Source of the DNA: Pseudomonas viridiflava
GTDB lineage: Bacteria; Pseudomonadota; Gammaproteobacteria; Pseudomonadales; Pseudomonadaceae
Assembly (NCBI RefSeq): GCF_900590885.1
Contig: NZ_UUON01000001.1
Location: forward strand, 248,001-312,000
Direction: 5' to 3'
Length of the DNA stretch: 64,000 nucleotides
In this document: piece by piece, positions 34,528 to 42,921 of the stretch
How positions within the stretch are numbered: the first letter of the stretch is position 1
How the letters are laid out: the number at the start of each line of letters is the position of its first letter
Notes under the pieces: generated by a model
What the model was told of the DNA's origin: nothing
Seen by the model: only the letters and a program-made list of their open reading frames with translations
Databases searched by the model: none
Position numbers and translations under genes: made by a program

Positions 34528-34620
34528 GTGTGGGAGGGGGCTTGCCCGCGATTGCAGTGTGTCAGCCTAAGATGTATCACTGACACTGCCTCATTGGGGG
34601 CAAGCCCCCTCCCACATTTT
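34528..34620. repeat. REPIN (inverted pair of REP palindromes)
   Basis: GTGTGGGAGGGGGCTTGCCC and CAAGCCCCCTCCCACATTTT are inverted copies flanking a spacer that contains TGTGTCAG and CTGACACTG. The left copy has a small change (CCCGCG for CCCCCG). Confidence 0.9.
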
Positions 34621-34655
34621 GATCTTCAGTGTTCTTTGAGAGTTATGTGAGCCCA

Positions 34656-34694
34656 AACAAAAAATGCGCCCCTGAGGGCGCATTTTTTTGTTTG
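34656..34694. terminator. Bidirectional Rho-independent terminator
   Basis: AAATGCGCCC (34662-34671) and GGGCGCATTT (34676-34685) pair around CTGA, flanked by A-run and T-run on either side. It serves the minus-strand polyamine genes and could also stop plus-strand transcripts. Confidence 0.85.
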
Positions 34695-34709
34695 GTCAGC
34701 AATCGCCTA

Positions 34710-35955
34710 TCAGGCAATCGCATCCCACGCACGATCACCGTGCTCATCCTTGATCCGGGTCGGCAGGCCCATCACGTCCAGCGCTTTCAGGAACGGCTCG
34801 GCCGGCAGTTCCTCTACGTTGGCCATGTGTTTCACATCCCACTCGCCACGGGCTACCAGCAGCGCTGCGGCTACCGGTGGTACGCCGGCGGTGTAGGAGA
34901 TGCCCTGGCTGTCGGTCTCGGCAAAGGCTTCTTCATGGCAGGCCACGTTGTAGATGAACATCTCGTGTGGCTGGCCATTTTTGGTGCCTTTGACCAGATC
35001 ACCGATGCAGGTCTTGCCGGTGTAGCCGGGCGCCAGCGAAGACGGGTCGGGCAGCACGGCCTTGACCAGTTTAAGCGGCACGACTTCCAGGCCTTCGGCG
35101 GTGGTCACCGGCTTCTCGGAGAGCAGGCCGAGGTTTTTCAGCACGGTGAACACGTTGATGTAGTGTTCGCCGAAGCTCATCCAGAAACGCACGTTGGGCA
35201 CGTCGAGGTTTTTCGACAGCGAGTGCACTTCATCGTGGCCGGTGAGGTAGAGGTTCTGCGAACCGACGACCGGCAGGTCGTCGGTGCGTTTGACTTCGAA
35301 CATGGTGTTGCTGGTCCACTGGCTGTTCTGCCAGCTCCACACCTGCCCGGTGAACTCGCGGAAGTTGATTTCCGGGTCGAAGTTGGTGGCGAAGTATTTG
35401 CCATGGCTGCCGGCATTGACGTCGAGAATGTCGATCGAATCAATGCGGTCGAAATGCTGTTGCTGCGCCAGCGCGGCATACGCGTTGACGACACCCGGGT
35501 CGAAGCCCACGCCAAGAATGGCGGTGATGTTCTTCTGTTTGCACTCTTGCAGGTGGTTCCATTCGTAGTTGCCGTACCACGGCGGGGTCTCGCAGACCTT
35601 GCCCGGCTCTTCGTGGATGGCGGTGTCGAGGTAGGCTACGCCCGTATCGATGCAGGCACGCAGTACCGACATGTTGAGGAACGCGGAACCCACGTTGATG
35701 ACGATCTGCGAGTCGGTCTCGCGGATCAGGGCCTTGGTCGCTTCCACGTCCAGGGCGTTCAGCGCGAAGGCCTGGATGTCGGCGGGAACCTTGAGGCTAC
35801 CCTTGGCCTTGACGCTGTCGATGATGGCCTGGCATTTGGAGATGTTGCGCGACGCGATAGCAATACGACCGAGTTCGTCGTTGTGCTGCGCGCACTTGTG
35901 GGCCACCACCTTGGCGACACCTCCTGCACCAATGATAAGAACGTTCTTTTTCAAT
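34710..35955 (-). CDS. Carboxynorspermidine dehydrogenase-like protein (saccharopine dehydrogenase family)
   Basis: A 414-residue oxidoreductase of the Lys9/saccharopine dehydrogenase family, whose members in alternative polyamine synthesis condense aspartate semialdehyde with a diamine to give carboxy(nor)spermidine using NADPH. The Rossmann motif IIGAGGVAKVVAHKCAQH opens the protein. HEEPGKVCETPPWYGNYEW and GFDPGVVNAYAALAQQ are family landmarks. The likely start is TTG 35955 (LKKNVLIIGAGG), with AGGAGAG upstream; an ATG at 36023 would overlap the preceding gene. It lies 27 bases after a carboxynorspermidine decarboxylase gene, which fixes the pathway assignment. Confidence 0.88.
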
Positions 35956-35982
35956 TGCTTTATCTCTCCTTTATCCGCCAGC

Positions 35983-37080
35983 TTACGAAAGGCTGGACAG
36001 GTAGTCGTCGTAACCAAATTCACGAACCACTTCGACTGTACCGTCGAGTTGTTTCACTACGATGGACGGCATTTTCAGGCCGTTGAACCAGTTTTTCTTG
36101 ACCATGGTGTAGCCTGCGGTGTCGATGAACGACAGCCGATCGCCGATGGCCAGCGGACGATCAAATTGGTACTCGCCGAAGATGTCTCCGGCCAGGCAGG
36201 ATTTGCCGCACACCATGTAGGTGTGTTCACCCGCGCTCGGCGCCAGCTTGGCGTTGAGGCGGTAGATCAGCAGGTCCAGCAGGTGGGCTTCGATGGAGCT
36301 GTCGACCACGGCGAGGTTCTTGCCGTTGTAGAGGGTGTCGAGCACGGTCACTTCCAGCGAGGCGCTGTTGGTGATCGCCGCTTCGCCGGGTTCCAGGTAC
36401 ACCTGCACGTCGTACTTCTGCGAGAACGCCTTGAGGCGCTGGCAGAAGGCGTCGATGGCATAGCCTTCACCGGTGAAGTGGATGCCGCCGCCGAGGCTGA
36501 CCCAGTTGACCTTGTGCAGCAGCGCGCCGAAGCGTTCTTCGATGGTGTTGAGCATCTGGTCGAACAGGTTGAAGTCGCCGTTCTCGCAGTTGTTGTGGAA
36601 CATGAAACCTGTGATCTGCTCGATCACGCCTTCGATCTTCACCGGGTCCCATTCGCCCAGACGACTGAACGGGCGCGCCGGGTCGGCGAGCAGGTAGTCG
36701 GAGCTGCTCACCTGGGGGTTCACCCGCAGGCCGCGGGTCTTGCCTTCGCTGCGTTCGGCAAAACGCTGCAGCTGGCTGATCGAGTTGAAGATGATCTTGT
36801 CGCAGTTATCCAGCATCTCTTCGATTTCATCGTCGGCCCAGGCCACGCTATAGGCGTGCGCTTCGCCTTCGAACTTCTGGCGGCCGAGCTTGAGCTCATA
36901 CAGCGACGACGAGGTGGTGCCGTCCATGTATTCCTGCATCAGGTCGAACACCGACCAGGTGGCAAAGCACTTGAGCGCCAGCAGGGCCTTGGCGCCGGAC
37001 TGCTCGCGCACGTAAGCAATCTTCTGCATGTTGACCAGAAGCTTCTGTTTATCGATGAGGTAGTACGGCGTTTTGATCAT
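35983..37080 (-). CDS. nspC: Carboxynorspermidine decarboxylase
   Basis: A 365-residue PLP-dependent decarboxylase with alanine racemase-type fold III. The cofactor lysine is Lys37 in LLALKCF. WVSLGGGIHFTGEGY binds phosphate, YLEPGEA and VCGKSCLAGDIFGEY supply the active-site residues including the Cys from the partner subunit. It removes CO2 from carboxynorspermidine or carboxyspermidine to make norspermidine or spermidine. ATG 37080 is the family start (MIKTPYYLID); the longer in-frame extension is rejected. It is the first gene of a two-gene operon with the dehydrogenase. Confidence 0.93.
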   Translation of the reverse strand: MIKTPYYLIDKQKLLVNMQKIAYVREQSGAKALLALKCFATWSVFDLMQEYMDGTTSSSLYELKLGRQKFEGEAHAYSVAWADDEIEEMLDNCDKIIFNSISQLQRFAERSEGKTRGLRVNPQVSSSDYLLADPARPFSRLGEWDPVKIEGVIEQITGFMFHNNCENGDFNLFDQMLNTIEERFGALLHKVNWVSLGGGIHFTGEGYAIDAFCQRLKAFSQKYDVQVYLEPGEAAITNSASLEVTVLDTLYNGKNLAVVDSSIEAHLLDLLIYRLNAKLAPSAGEHTYMVCGKSCLAGDIFGEYQFDRPLAIGDRLSFIDTAGYTMVKKNWFNGLKMPSIVVKQLDGTVEVVREFGYDDYLSSLS

Positions 37081-37230
37081 TTTTGAGAGCCTGCGGCGGT
37101 GCCTGCCAAAAAAGGACACGCATTGTGCCCGCACTTGGATCGAATCGAAAGGTTAGCGGGCGGATTTTGCGCGCCGGGTTTTCAACAATAGCCACAGAGA
37201 TATGACTATCTCTGGTTACACACCGAACCA

Positions 37231-37325
37231 AATGTGGGAGGGGGCTTGCCCCCGATAGCAGTGTGTCAGTCACAGATGTGTTCACTGACACTCCCTCATC
37301 GGGGGCAAGCCCTCTCCCACATTTG
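37231..37325. repeat. REPIN (inverted pair of REP palindromes)
   Basis: AATGTGGGAGGGGGCTTGCC and GGCAAGCCCTCTCCCACATT are inverted copies around a spacer with TGTGTCAG and CTGACACTC. The right arm has one C-to-T change relative to the other copies. Confidence 0.92.
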
Positions 37326-37399
37326 CCCGCTTCACTGCCATCAAACCGTCATCTGCGCAGCATGTTCCTGCCACATTCGCTCGCTACTGTGCTCGCCAA

Positions 37400-37413
37400 T
37401 GAGATCGATCTCA
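37400..37413. promoter_or_regulatory. Candidate LacI-type operator
   Basis: TGAGATCGATCTCA is a perfect 14-base palindrome with a central CG pair, the usual form of LacI-family operators. It ends 11 bases before the regulator's ATG, suggesting autoregulation and control of the downstream transport operon. Confidence 0.5.
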
Positions 37414-37424
37414 AGCGAGTGACA

Positions 37425-38444
37425 ATGACTGACTTGAAAGACGTTGCACGCCTGGCCGGGGTTTCCCGTGCGACCGCCGCCCGTGCCTTTGCCTCCCCCG
37501 ACCAGGTGCGTCCGAACACCCGTGAGCAGGTGTTCGCCGCCGCCCGTGAGTTGGGTTTTCGGCCCAACCTGCTGGGCCGCCAGTTGCGCCTGCAAACCAC
37601 CCAGTTGATTGGCGTGGTGGTGCCCAACCTGCTCAACCCGGTGTTCGCCGAACAGTTCCAGGCCATGGAGCGTGCTGCGCGTGCGCGGGGCTACAGCCTG
37701 GTGCTGGCGACCACCGACTACAGCAGCGAGCGCGAATGCATCGTGGTCGAAGAACTGCTGCGCCAGCGTGTCGACGGCCTGGTGCTGACGGTCACCGATG
37801 CCGAAAGCAACAGCGTGCTCAGCAGCCTGAATAGCGAAAAAACCCCGTTCGTGCTGGCCTATCACCAACCGAGCAACCCCAACTACAGCGCCGTGTCGGT
37901 GGACAACCGCGCCGGCATGGCCCTGGCCACCCGTTATCTGCTGGAGGCGGGCCATCGGCGCATCAGCATGGTCGCCGGGCCGGCGTTGCAGTCCGACCGT
38001 GCGCGGCTGCGTTACGCAGGTTATTGCGATGCAATGAAAGAGTACGGCGTCAAAAGCCACCCGGTGATCGAAATGCCGGCCCATACCCAGGCTGAATTCG
38101 CGGCTATCGCACCGTTTCTCCAGGGCCCGCAAGCGCCCACCGCGCTGGTGTGCTCCAACGATTTCCTGGCCATCAGCCTGATCGCCGAACTGCGCCGCAA
38201 CGCCTGGAACGTCCCCGAGCAACTCTCGGTGATGGGCTTTGACGGCATCGCCCTCGGCACCCAGATGCACCCGACCCTGTGCAGCGTGGTGCAGCCCATT
38301 GCGCTGCTCGCCAGCACGGTGATTGACCAACTGCTGGCGCAGATCGCCGGTAACGACCCGATTTCCCATTGCCTGCCTTGCCATATCCGGCCGGGCGAAA
38401 GCACTCAACCCCATGAGGAGTCCCTTGATGCGCGCACTCAGTAA
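37425..38444 (+). CDS. LacI-family transcriptional regulator
   Basis: A 339-residue repressor with the N-terminal helix-turn-helix and hinge MTDLKDVARLAGVSRATAAR and a type I periplasmic-binding-like effector domain (TTQLIGVVVPNLLNPVFAEQ, LVCSNDFLAISLIAEL, VMGFDGIALG). A substitution from the usual VSRATVSR to VSRATAAR is visible. It overlaps the next binding-protein gene by 17 bases, so it belongs to the transport operon it presumably represses. Effector unknown; context points to a phosphodiester or its breakdown product. Confidence 0.93.
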   Translation: MTDLKDVARLAGVSRATAARAFASPDQVRPNTREQVFAAARELGFRPNLLGRQLRLQTTQLIGVVVPNLLNPVFAEQFQAMERAARARGYSLVLATTDYSSERECIVVEELLRQRVDGLVLTVTDAESNSVLSSLNSEKTPFVLAYHQPSNPNYSAVSVDNRAGMALATRYLLEAGHRRISMVAGPALQSDRARLRYAGYCDAMKEYGVKSHPVIEMPAHTQAEFAAIAPFLQGPQAPTALVCSNDFLAISLIAELRRNAWNVPEQLSVMGFDGIALGTQMHPTLCSVVQPIALLASTVIDQLLAQIAGNDPISHCLPCHIRPGESTQPHEESLDARTQ

Positions 38445-39432
38445 AACCCTGGCAGCCCTGGCGCTGTGCGGCATGGCCAGCCTGGCCCAGGCCGCCGACA
38501 CTGCAATTTGCTACAACTGCCCGCCGGACTGGGCCGATTGGGGCACCCAGCTCAAAGCCATCGCCGCCAGCACCGGCGTGCAGGTGCCGCTGGACAACAA
38601 GAACTCCGGCCAGTCCCTGGCGCAACTGGTGGCCGAAAAGGCCGCACCGGTTGCCGACGTGGTGTATTACGGCGTGACCTTCGGCCTGCAGGCGCAAAAG
38701 GCCGGTGTGGTCGACGGCTACAAACCCAAGGCCTGGGACCAGATCCCCGCCGGCCTCAAAGACCCGGCCGGGCATTGGTTTGCAATCCACTCCGGCACCT
38801 TGGGCATCATGGTCAACGTCGACGCCCTCGGTGGTTTGCCCGTGCCGCAAAGCTGGGCCGATCTGCTCAAGCCGCAATACAAAGGTATGGTGGGTTACCT
38901 CGACCCCTCCAGCGCGTTCGTCGGCTATGTGTCGGCGGTGGCGATCAACCGCGCCATGGGCGGCGACCTCGACAACTTCGCCCCGGCCATCGACTACTTC
39001 CAGAAACTGGCGAAAAACGCACCCATCGTGCCCAAGCAAACCGCGTATGCGCGGGTGCTGTCCGGTGAGTTGCCGATCCTGGTGGACTACGACTTCAACG
39101 CCTACCGCGCACGCTATAAAGACAACGCCAACGTCGCCTTCGTGATCCCGCAGGAAGGCAGCATCAGCGTGCCCTACGTGATGAGCCTGGTGGCCAACGC
39201 GCCGCACCGCGCCAGTGGCGAAAAAGTCCTCGACTTTGTGCTCTCCGACGAGGGCCAGGCGCTGTGGGCCAAGGCCTATCTGCGCCCGGTTCGCCCGATG
39301 AAAATGCCGGCCGAGGTCGCCGCGCAATTCCTGCCCGACAGCGACTACGCGCGGGCCGGCGTGGTGGACTACGAAAAAATGGCCGCCGTGCAGGAAGCCT
39401 TCGCCGCCCGCTACCTGAACGAGGTCAAGTAA
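38428..39432 (+). CDS. ABC substrate-binding protein, iron/phosphonate (SBP_bac family 1/FbpA-like) type
   Basis: A 334-residue periplasmic protein with signal peptide MRALSKTLAALALCGMASLA ending AQA. The mature protein has AICYNCPPDWADWGTQLK, VADVVYYGVTFGLQAQKAG, IHSGTLGIMVNVDALGG and LVDYDFNAYRARYKDNANVA, matching the family that includes Fe(III), thiamine, polyamine and 2-aminoethylphosphonate binders. The usual tyrosine pair of iron binders is not evident. AGGAG lies seven bases before ATG 38428. Followed directly by two permeases, an ATPase and a phosphodiesterase, it probably binds a phosphodiester or organophosphorus ligand. Confidence 0.88.
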   Translation: MRALSKTLAALALCGMASLAQAADTAICYNCPPDWADWGTQLKAIAASTGVQVPLDNKNSGQSLAQLVAEKAAPVADVVYYGVTFGLQAQKAGVVDGYKPKAWDQIPAGLKDPAGHWFAIHSGTLGIMVNVDALGGLPVPQSWADLLKPQYKGMVGYLDPSSAFVGYVSAVAINRAMGGDLDNFAPAIDYFQKLAKNAPIVPKQTAYARVLSGELPILVDYDFNAYRARYKDNANVAFVIPQEGSISVPYVMSLVANAPHRASGEKVLDFVLSDEGQALWAKAYLRPVRPMKMPAEVAAQFLPDSDYARAGVVDYEKMAAVQEAFAARYLNEVK

Positions 39433-40251
39433 GTGGCAACGTCGGCCAAACACGCAAGCTGGGCCCTGGCCCCCGCGTTTGCCGTGCTGCTCGCGTTCTG
39501 GCTGTTGCCGCTGGCGCACTTGATCGTGCTCGGCACCGAGAGCCGTGACAGCCACGGCAGCGGCTACTGGCAGGTGCTCAGTAGCGCGCAGTACCTGGGC
39601 AGCCTGGGGCAAACCCTGGTGCTGGCGGTGGTAGTGACCCTCGTCGCGCTATTGATCGGCGGCATCAGCGGGGTGTTCCTCGCCCGCCAGCACTTTTTTG
39701 GACGCTCGGCCTTGGTGGCATTGCTGACGTTTCCCCTGGCGTTTCCGGGGGTGGTGGTCGGCTTCCTGGTGATCCTGTTGGCGGGGCGCCAGGGCCTGTT
39801 GGCGTCCCTCGGCCTGCAACTGGCAGGTGAGCGCTGGATCTTCGCCTACTCGCTGGCCGGGCTGTTTGTCGGCTACCTGTACTTCTCGATTCCACGGGTG
39901 ATTCTCACGGTGATGGCCGCGTGCGAAAGCCTCGACCGCAGCCTGGAAGAAGCCGCGCATTCACTCGGGGCAGGGCACTGGCGCGTGGTGTGCGACGTGA
40001 TCGTGCCGGGCCTGGCGCCGGCGTTGGCGTCGTGCGGGGCGATCTGTTTTGCCACGTCCATGGGCGCCTTCGGCACCGCGTTTACCTTGGGCACGCGCCT
40101 GAACGTAACCCCGGTGGCGATCTACAACGTGTTCACCAACTACGCCAACTTTGCCGTGGCCGCCGCGCTGTCGGTGGTGCTCGGTGCGGTGACTTGGGCC
40201 GTGTTGTTGCTGACGCGGCGCCTGGTGAAAAATTCGGGGACGGTCCTGTGA
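39433..40251 (+). CDS. ABC importer permease (first subunit)
   Basis: A 272-residue inner-membrane permease with six hydrophobic segments. FSIPRVILTVMAACESLDRS and EEAAHSLGAGHWRVVCDVIVPG form the EAA loop that docks the ATPase. The layout resembles PotB, PhnU and CysT-type subunits. It begins with GTG 39433 immediately after the binding-protein stop and its own stop overlaps the next permease start (GTGA), so expression is coupled. Confidence 0.9.
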   Translation: MATSAKHASWALAPAFAVLLAFWLLPLAHLIVLGTESRDSHGSGYWQVLSSAQYLGSLGQTLVLAVVVTLVALLIGGISGVFLARQHFFGRSALVALLTFPLAFPGVVVGFLVILLAGRQGLLASLGLQLAGERWIFAYSLAGLFVGYLYFSIPRVILTVMAACESLDRSLEEAAHSLGAGHWRVVCDVIVPGLAPALASCGAICFATSMGAFGTAFTLGTRLNVTPVAIYNVFTNYANFAVAAALSVVLGAVTWAVLLLTRRLVKNSGTVL

Positions 40252-41042
40252 AACGCTCATCGCTGTTTGTGCTGCAACTGCTGTTCACCTTGCTGGTGTG
40301 CGCCTTTATGTTGGTGCCGGTGTTGATGTCATTGCTGGCCGGGCTGACGCGCAATTTCTTCGTTGGCGTGTCCAGCGGCTTGACCTTCGATTGGATAGTG
40401 CAGGTGTGGCAGGCCTATTCGCCGACGGTGTGGCTGTCTCTGCAACTGGCAGTGGCCTGCGCGGTGTGCGTCTGCGTAATCGGCGTGCCGGCGGCTTATG
40501 CGCTGGTGCGCATGAATAACCGCTTCAGTCGCGCCTTCGAGGAATTGATGGTGCTGCCGGTGGCCATGCCGGGCCTGGCCAGTGCCCTGGCTTTGCTGCT
40601 CACCTACGGCCAGTTCGGCACGTTCCGTAGCAGTTGGTTGTTCATCCTGGTCGGCCATGTGCTGTTCACCTTGCCGTTTCTGGTGCGCCCGGTGATGGCC
40701 GTGATGCAACGCCAGCACTTGCCGGTTCTGGAAGAGGCCGCGGCGAGCCTGGGCGCAGGGCCGATCAAACGCTTTTTCAGCGTGGTGGTGCCCAACTGCC
40801 GCGCGGGGATCCTCGCCGGCGTGCTGATGGTGGTCACCCTGAGCCTGGGTGAGTTCAACCTGACCTGGATGCTGCACACGCCGATGACCAAAACCCTGCC
40901 GGTCGGCCTGGCCGACAGCTACGCCTCGGCGCGCCTGGAAATCGCCAGCGCCTACACCCTTATCTTTTTGCTGATGATCGTGCCGATGCTGATTGCGTTG
41001 CAGGCCATCAGCGCTCGTTTGTCCCGTGGAGAGCGTCGATGA
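40248..41042 (+). CDS. ABC importer permease (second subunit)
   Basis: A 264-residue permease partner. GTG 40248 overlaps the preceding stop; a longer in-frame extension upstream lies wholly inside the first permease gene and is rejected. Six hydrophobic segments are visible, with the ATPase-docking loop EEAAASLGAGPIKRFFSVVVPN and LSLGEFNLTWML near the C-terminus, as in PotC and PhnV. It forms the heterodimeric channel with the first permease. Confidence 0.9.
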   Translation: MKRSSLFVLQLLFTLLVCAFMLVPVLMSLLAGLTRNFFVGVSSGLTFDWIVQVWQAYSPTVWLSLQLAVACAVCVCVIGVPAAYALVRMNNRFSRAFEELMVLPVAMPGLASALALLLTYGQFGTFRSSWLFILVGHVLFTLPFLVRPVMAVMQRQHLPVLEEAAASLGAGPIKRFFSVVVPNCRAGILAGVLMVVTLSLGEFNLTWMLHTPMTKTLPVGLADSYASARLEIASAYTLIFLLMIVPMLIALQAISARLSRGERR

Positions 41043-42070
41043 CCGCTATCACTATTCGCCTCAGGGGCTGTCGCAAGGCGTTCGCCGACGGCACCGTGGC
41101 CGTGCATGACCTGGACCTGACCGTCGAAGGCGGCGAGACCCTGGCGATTCTCGGCCCGTCCGGGTGCGGCAAAACCACCACCTTGCGCTTGATCGCAGGC
41201 CTGGAACGCCCCGACGTCGGCCAGGTATTTTTCGGCGATCAGGACGTGACTCGCCTGCCCATCGAGCGCCGCGACGTGGGCATGGTGTTCCAGAACTACG
41301 CGCTGTTTCCCAACCTGGATGTGGCCGGCAATATCGTCTACGGCTTGAAGATTCGCGGCGTGCCGGCTGCCGAGCGCAACAAGCGCTGCGACGAGCTGCT
41401 GGAACTGGTGGGCCTTCAGCAGCACGGCAAGCGCAGCATCCACGAATTGTCCGGCGGCCAGCGCCAGCGCGTGGCCCTGGCCCGTGCCTTGGCGCCGCGT
41501 CCCAAAGTGCTGTTGCTGGATGAGCCGTTGGCGGCCCTCGATGCGCAGTTGCGTGAGCGCCTGCGCAGTGAGCTTGACCAGTTGCTGCGAGGCCTCGGCA
41601 TCACCTCGGTATTCGTCACCCATGACCAGGGTGAAGCCATGGCCCTGGGCGATCGCATCCTGGTGATGGAGCAGGGCCGCATTGCCCAACTGGCCAGCCC
41701 GCGGGAGATCTACCAGAACCCGGCGAATGCCTTCGTCGCAGGCTTTGTCGGCAACCTCAATGCCTTCAGCGTGCTTGAGCATTCGGCCCGGGGTTTGAAG
41801 GTGTGCGGCGGCGAACTGCCGTGGCATGAAAGCGGCCAGCCGAGCACCGTTTACTGCCGCCCCGAACACCTGCGGGTGATGGAGCGCGAAGGGCACTTGC
41901 ACGGCCACCTGCTGGCGCAGTTTTTCCAGGGCGCGCAAAGCCGTCTGCTGGTGGAAGTGGGTGGCCCGCAACCGTTGCTGGTCGACAGCAGCGACAACCA
42001 GCTGTACGCCGTCGGCGCGCCGATTGCCCTGGCGATTGCGCCGCACATGTTGTTCACCCTGAATGCGTGA
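41039..42070 (+). CDS. ABC importer ATPase (PotA/UgpC/PhnT type)
   Basis: A 343-residue ATPase. The nucleotide-binding domain has Walker A LGPSGCGKTTTLR, Q-loop VFQNYALFPN, signature LSGGQRQR, Walker B LLLDEPLAALD and H-loop VFVTHDQGEAMAL. Residues beyond about 240 form a TOBE regulatory domain, containing VYCRPEHLRVMEREGHLHG. This architecture is typical of the CUT1/polyamine/phosphonate class. ATG 41039 overlaps the permease stop and the 3' end overlaps the phosphodiesterase gene by eight bases. Confidence 0.93.
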   Translation: MTAITIRLRGCRKAFADGTVAVHDLDLTVEGGETLAILGPSGCGKTTTLRLIAGLERPDVGQVFFGDQDVTRLPIERRDVGMVFQNYALFPNLDVAGNIVYGLKIRGVPAAERNKRCDELLELVGLQQHGKRSIHELSGGQRQRVALARALAPRPKVLLLDEPLAALDAQLRERLRSELDQLLRGLGITSVFVTHDQGEAMALGDRILVMEQGRIAQLASPREIYQNPANAFVAGFVGNLNAFSVLEHSARGLKVCGGELPWHESGQPSTVYCRPEHLRVMEREGHLHGHLLAQFFQGAQSRLLVEVGGPQPLLVDSSDNQLYAVGAPIALAIAPHMLFTLNA

Positions 42071-42914
42071 GAATTTACTTTTGAACCGTCCGTTTCTAGT
42101 CGCGCAGATCAGCGACCTGCACCTTAAAGCCGGCAACCGCCTGACTTATGGCGTTGTCGACACGTTAGGCGCACTGCGCCGCGCCATCGACCACTTGAAC
42201 GCCAGCCAGCCACGGCCCGATATCGTGGTGGTCAGCGGTGACCTGGTGGACTTCGGCCGCGCCGATGAATACGCCGTGCTGCACCCCGAACTCTCCCGCC
42301 TGCACATGCCGTGCTACCTGGTGCCCGGCAACCATGATGCGCGCGGGCCGATGCTTGATGCGTTCCGCGATCACGCCTATTTGCCGCGGTCGGCAGACGG
42401 TCCGCTGGACTGGGTGGTGGACGAGCACCCGCTGCGCCTGATCGGCCTCGACTCGACCATCCCCGGCGGCCACGGCGGCCAATTGCTCGACAGCCAGTTG
42501 CAGTGGCTGGACGCGCAACTGGCGCTGCGCCCGGACGCGCCGACCCTGCTGATCCTGCATCACCCGCCGTTTATCAGCGGCATCGGCCATATGGACCGCG
42601 AGCCGTTTATCAATGCCGCCGCGCTGGAAAAAGTCGTGGCCCGCCACCCGCAAGTGGAGCGCCTGTTGTGCGGCCATTTGCACCGGCCGATGCAGCGGCG
42701 TTTCGGCGGCAGTTTGAGCTGTGTGTGCCCCGGCACCTCGCACCAGATCGTATTGGACCTACAAGAAGCGGCGCCCGCGCATTTCACCCTGGAGCCGGCG
42801 GGCTATCTGTTGCATCGCTGGGAGGCGCAACAGGGTTTGATCAGCCACAACGGCGTATTCGGGAGCTACCCGGGGCCGTATCCGTTTTATGACGCTCATG
42901 GGTTAATTGACTGA
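42063..42914 (+). CDS. GpdQ-like metallophosphoesterase (glycerophosphodiester or cyclic nucleotide phosphodiesterase)
   Basis: A 283-residue class III phosphodiesterase with two metals. Ligand motifs in order are QISDLHL, VVVSGDLVDFG, VPGNHD, ILHHPPF and LLCGHLHRP. The overall pattern, including the C-terminal cap, is closest to GpdQ, which hydrolyses glycerophosphodiesters and other phosphodiesters. There is no signal peptide, so it acts on imported substrate in the cytoplasm. Start 42063 overlaps the ATPase gene; a TTG at 42081 is an alternative. Being inside an ABC importer operon, it most likely cleaves the compound brought in. Confidence 0.88.
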   Translation: MRENLLLNRPFLVAQISDLHLKAGNRLTYGVVDTLGALRRAIDHLNASQPRPDIVVVSGDLVDFGRADEYAVLHPELSRLHMPCYLVPGNHDARGPMLDAFRDHAYLPRSADGPLDWVVDEHPLRLIGLDSTIPGGHGGQLLDSQLQWLDAQLALRPDAPTLLILHHPPFISGIGHMDREPFINAAALEKVVARHPQVERLLCGHLHRPMQRRFGGSLSCVCPGTSHQIVLDLQEAAPAHFTLEPAGYLLHRWEAQQGLISHNGVFGSYPGPYPFYDAHGLID

Positions 42915-42921
42915 GGTTGTG

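Larger units (their letters stand above)
37081..37424. other. Divergent intergenic region between nspC and lacI-type genes
   Basis: A 344-bp gap without a gene. It holds a REPIN at 37231-37325 and a palindrome at 37400-37413. Both are listed separately. Nothing else is recognisable. Confidence 0.6.
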
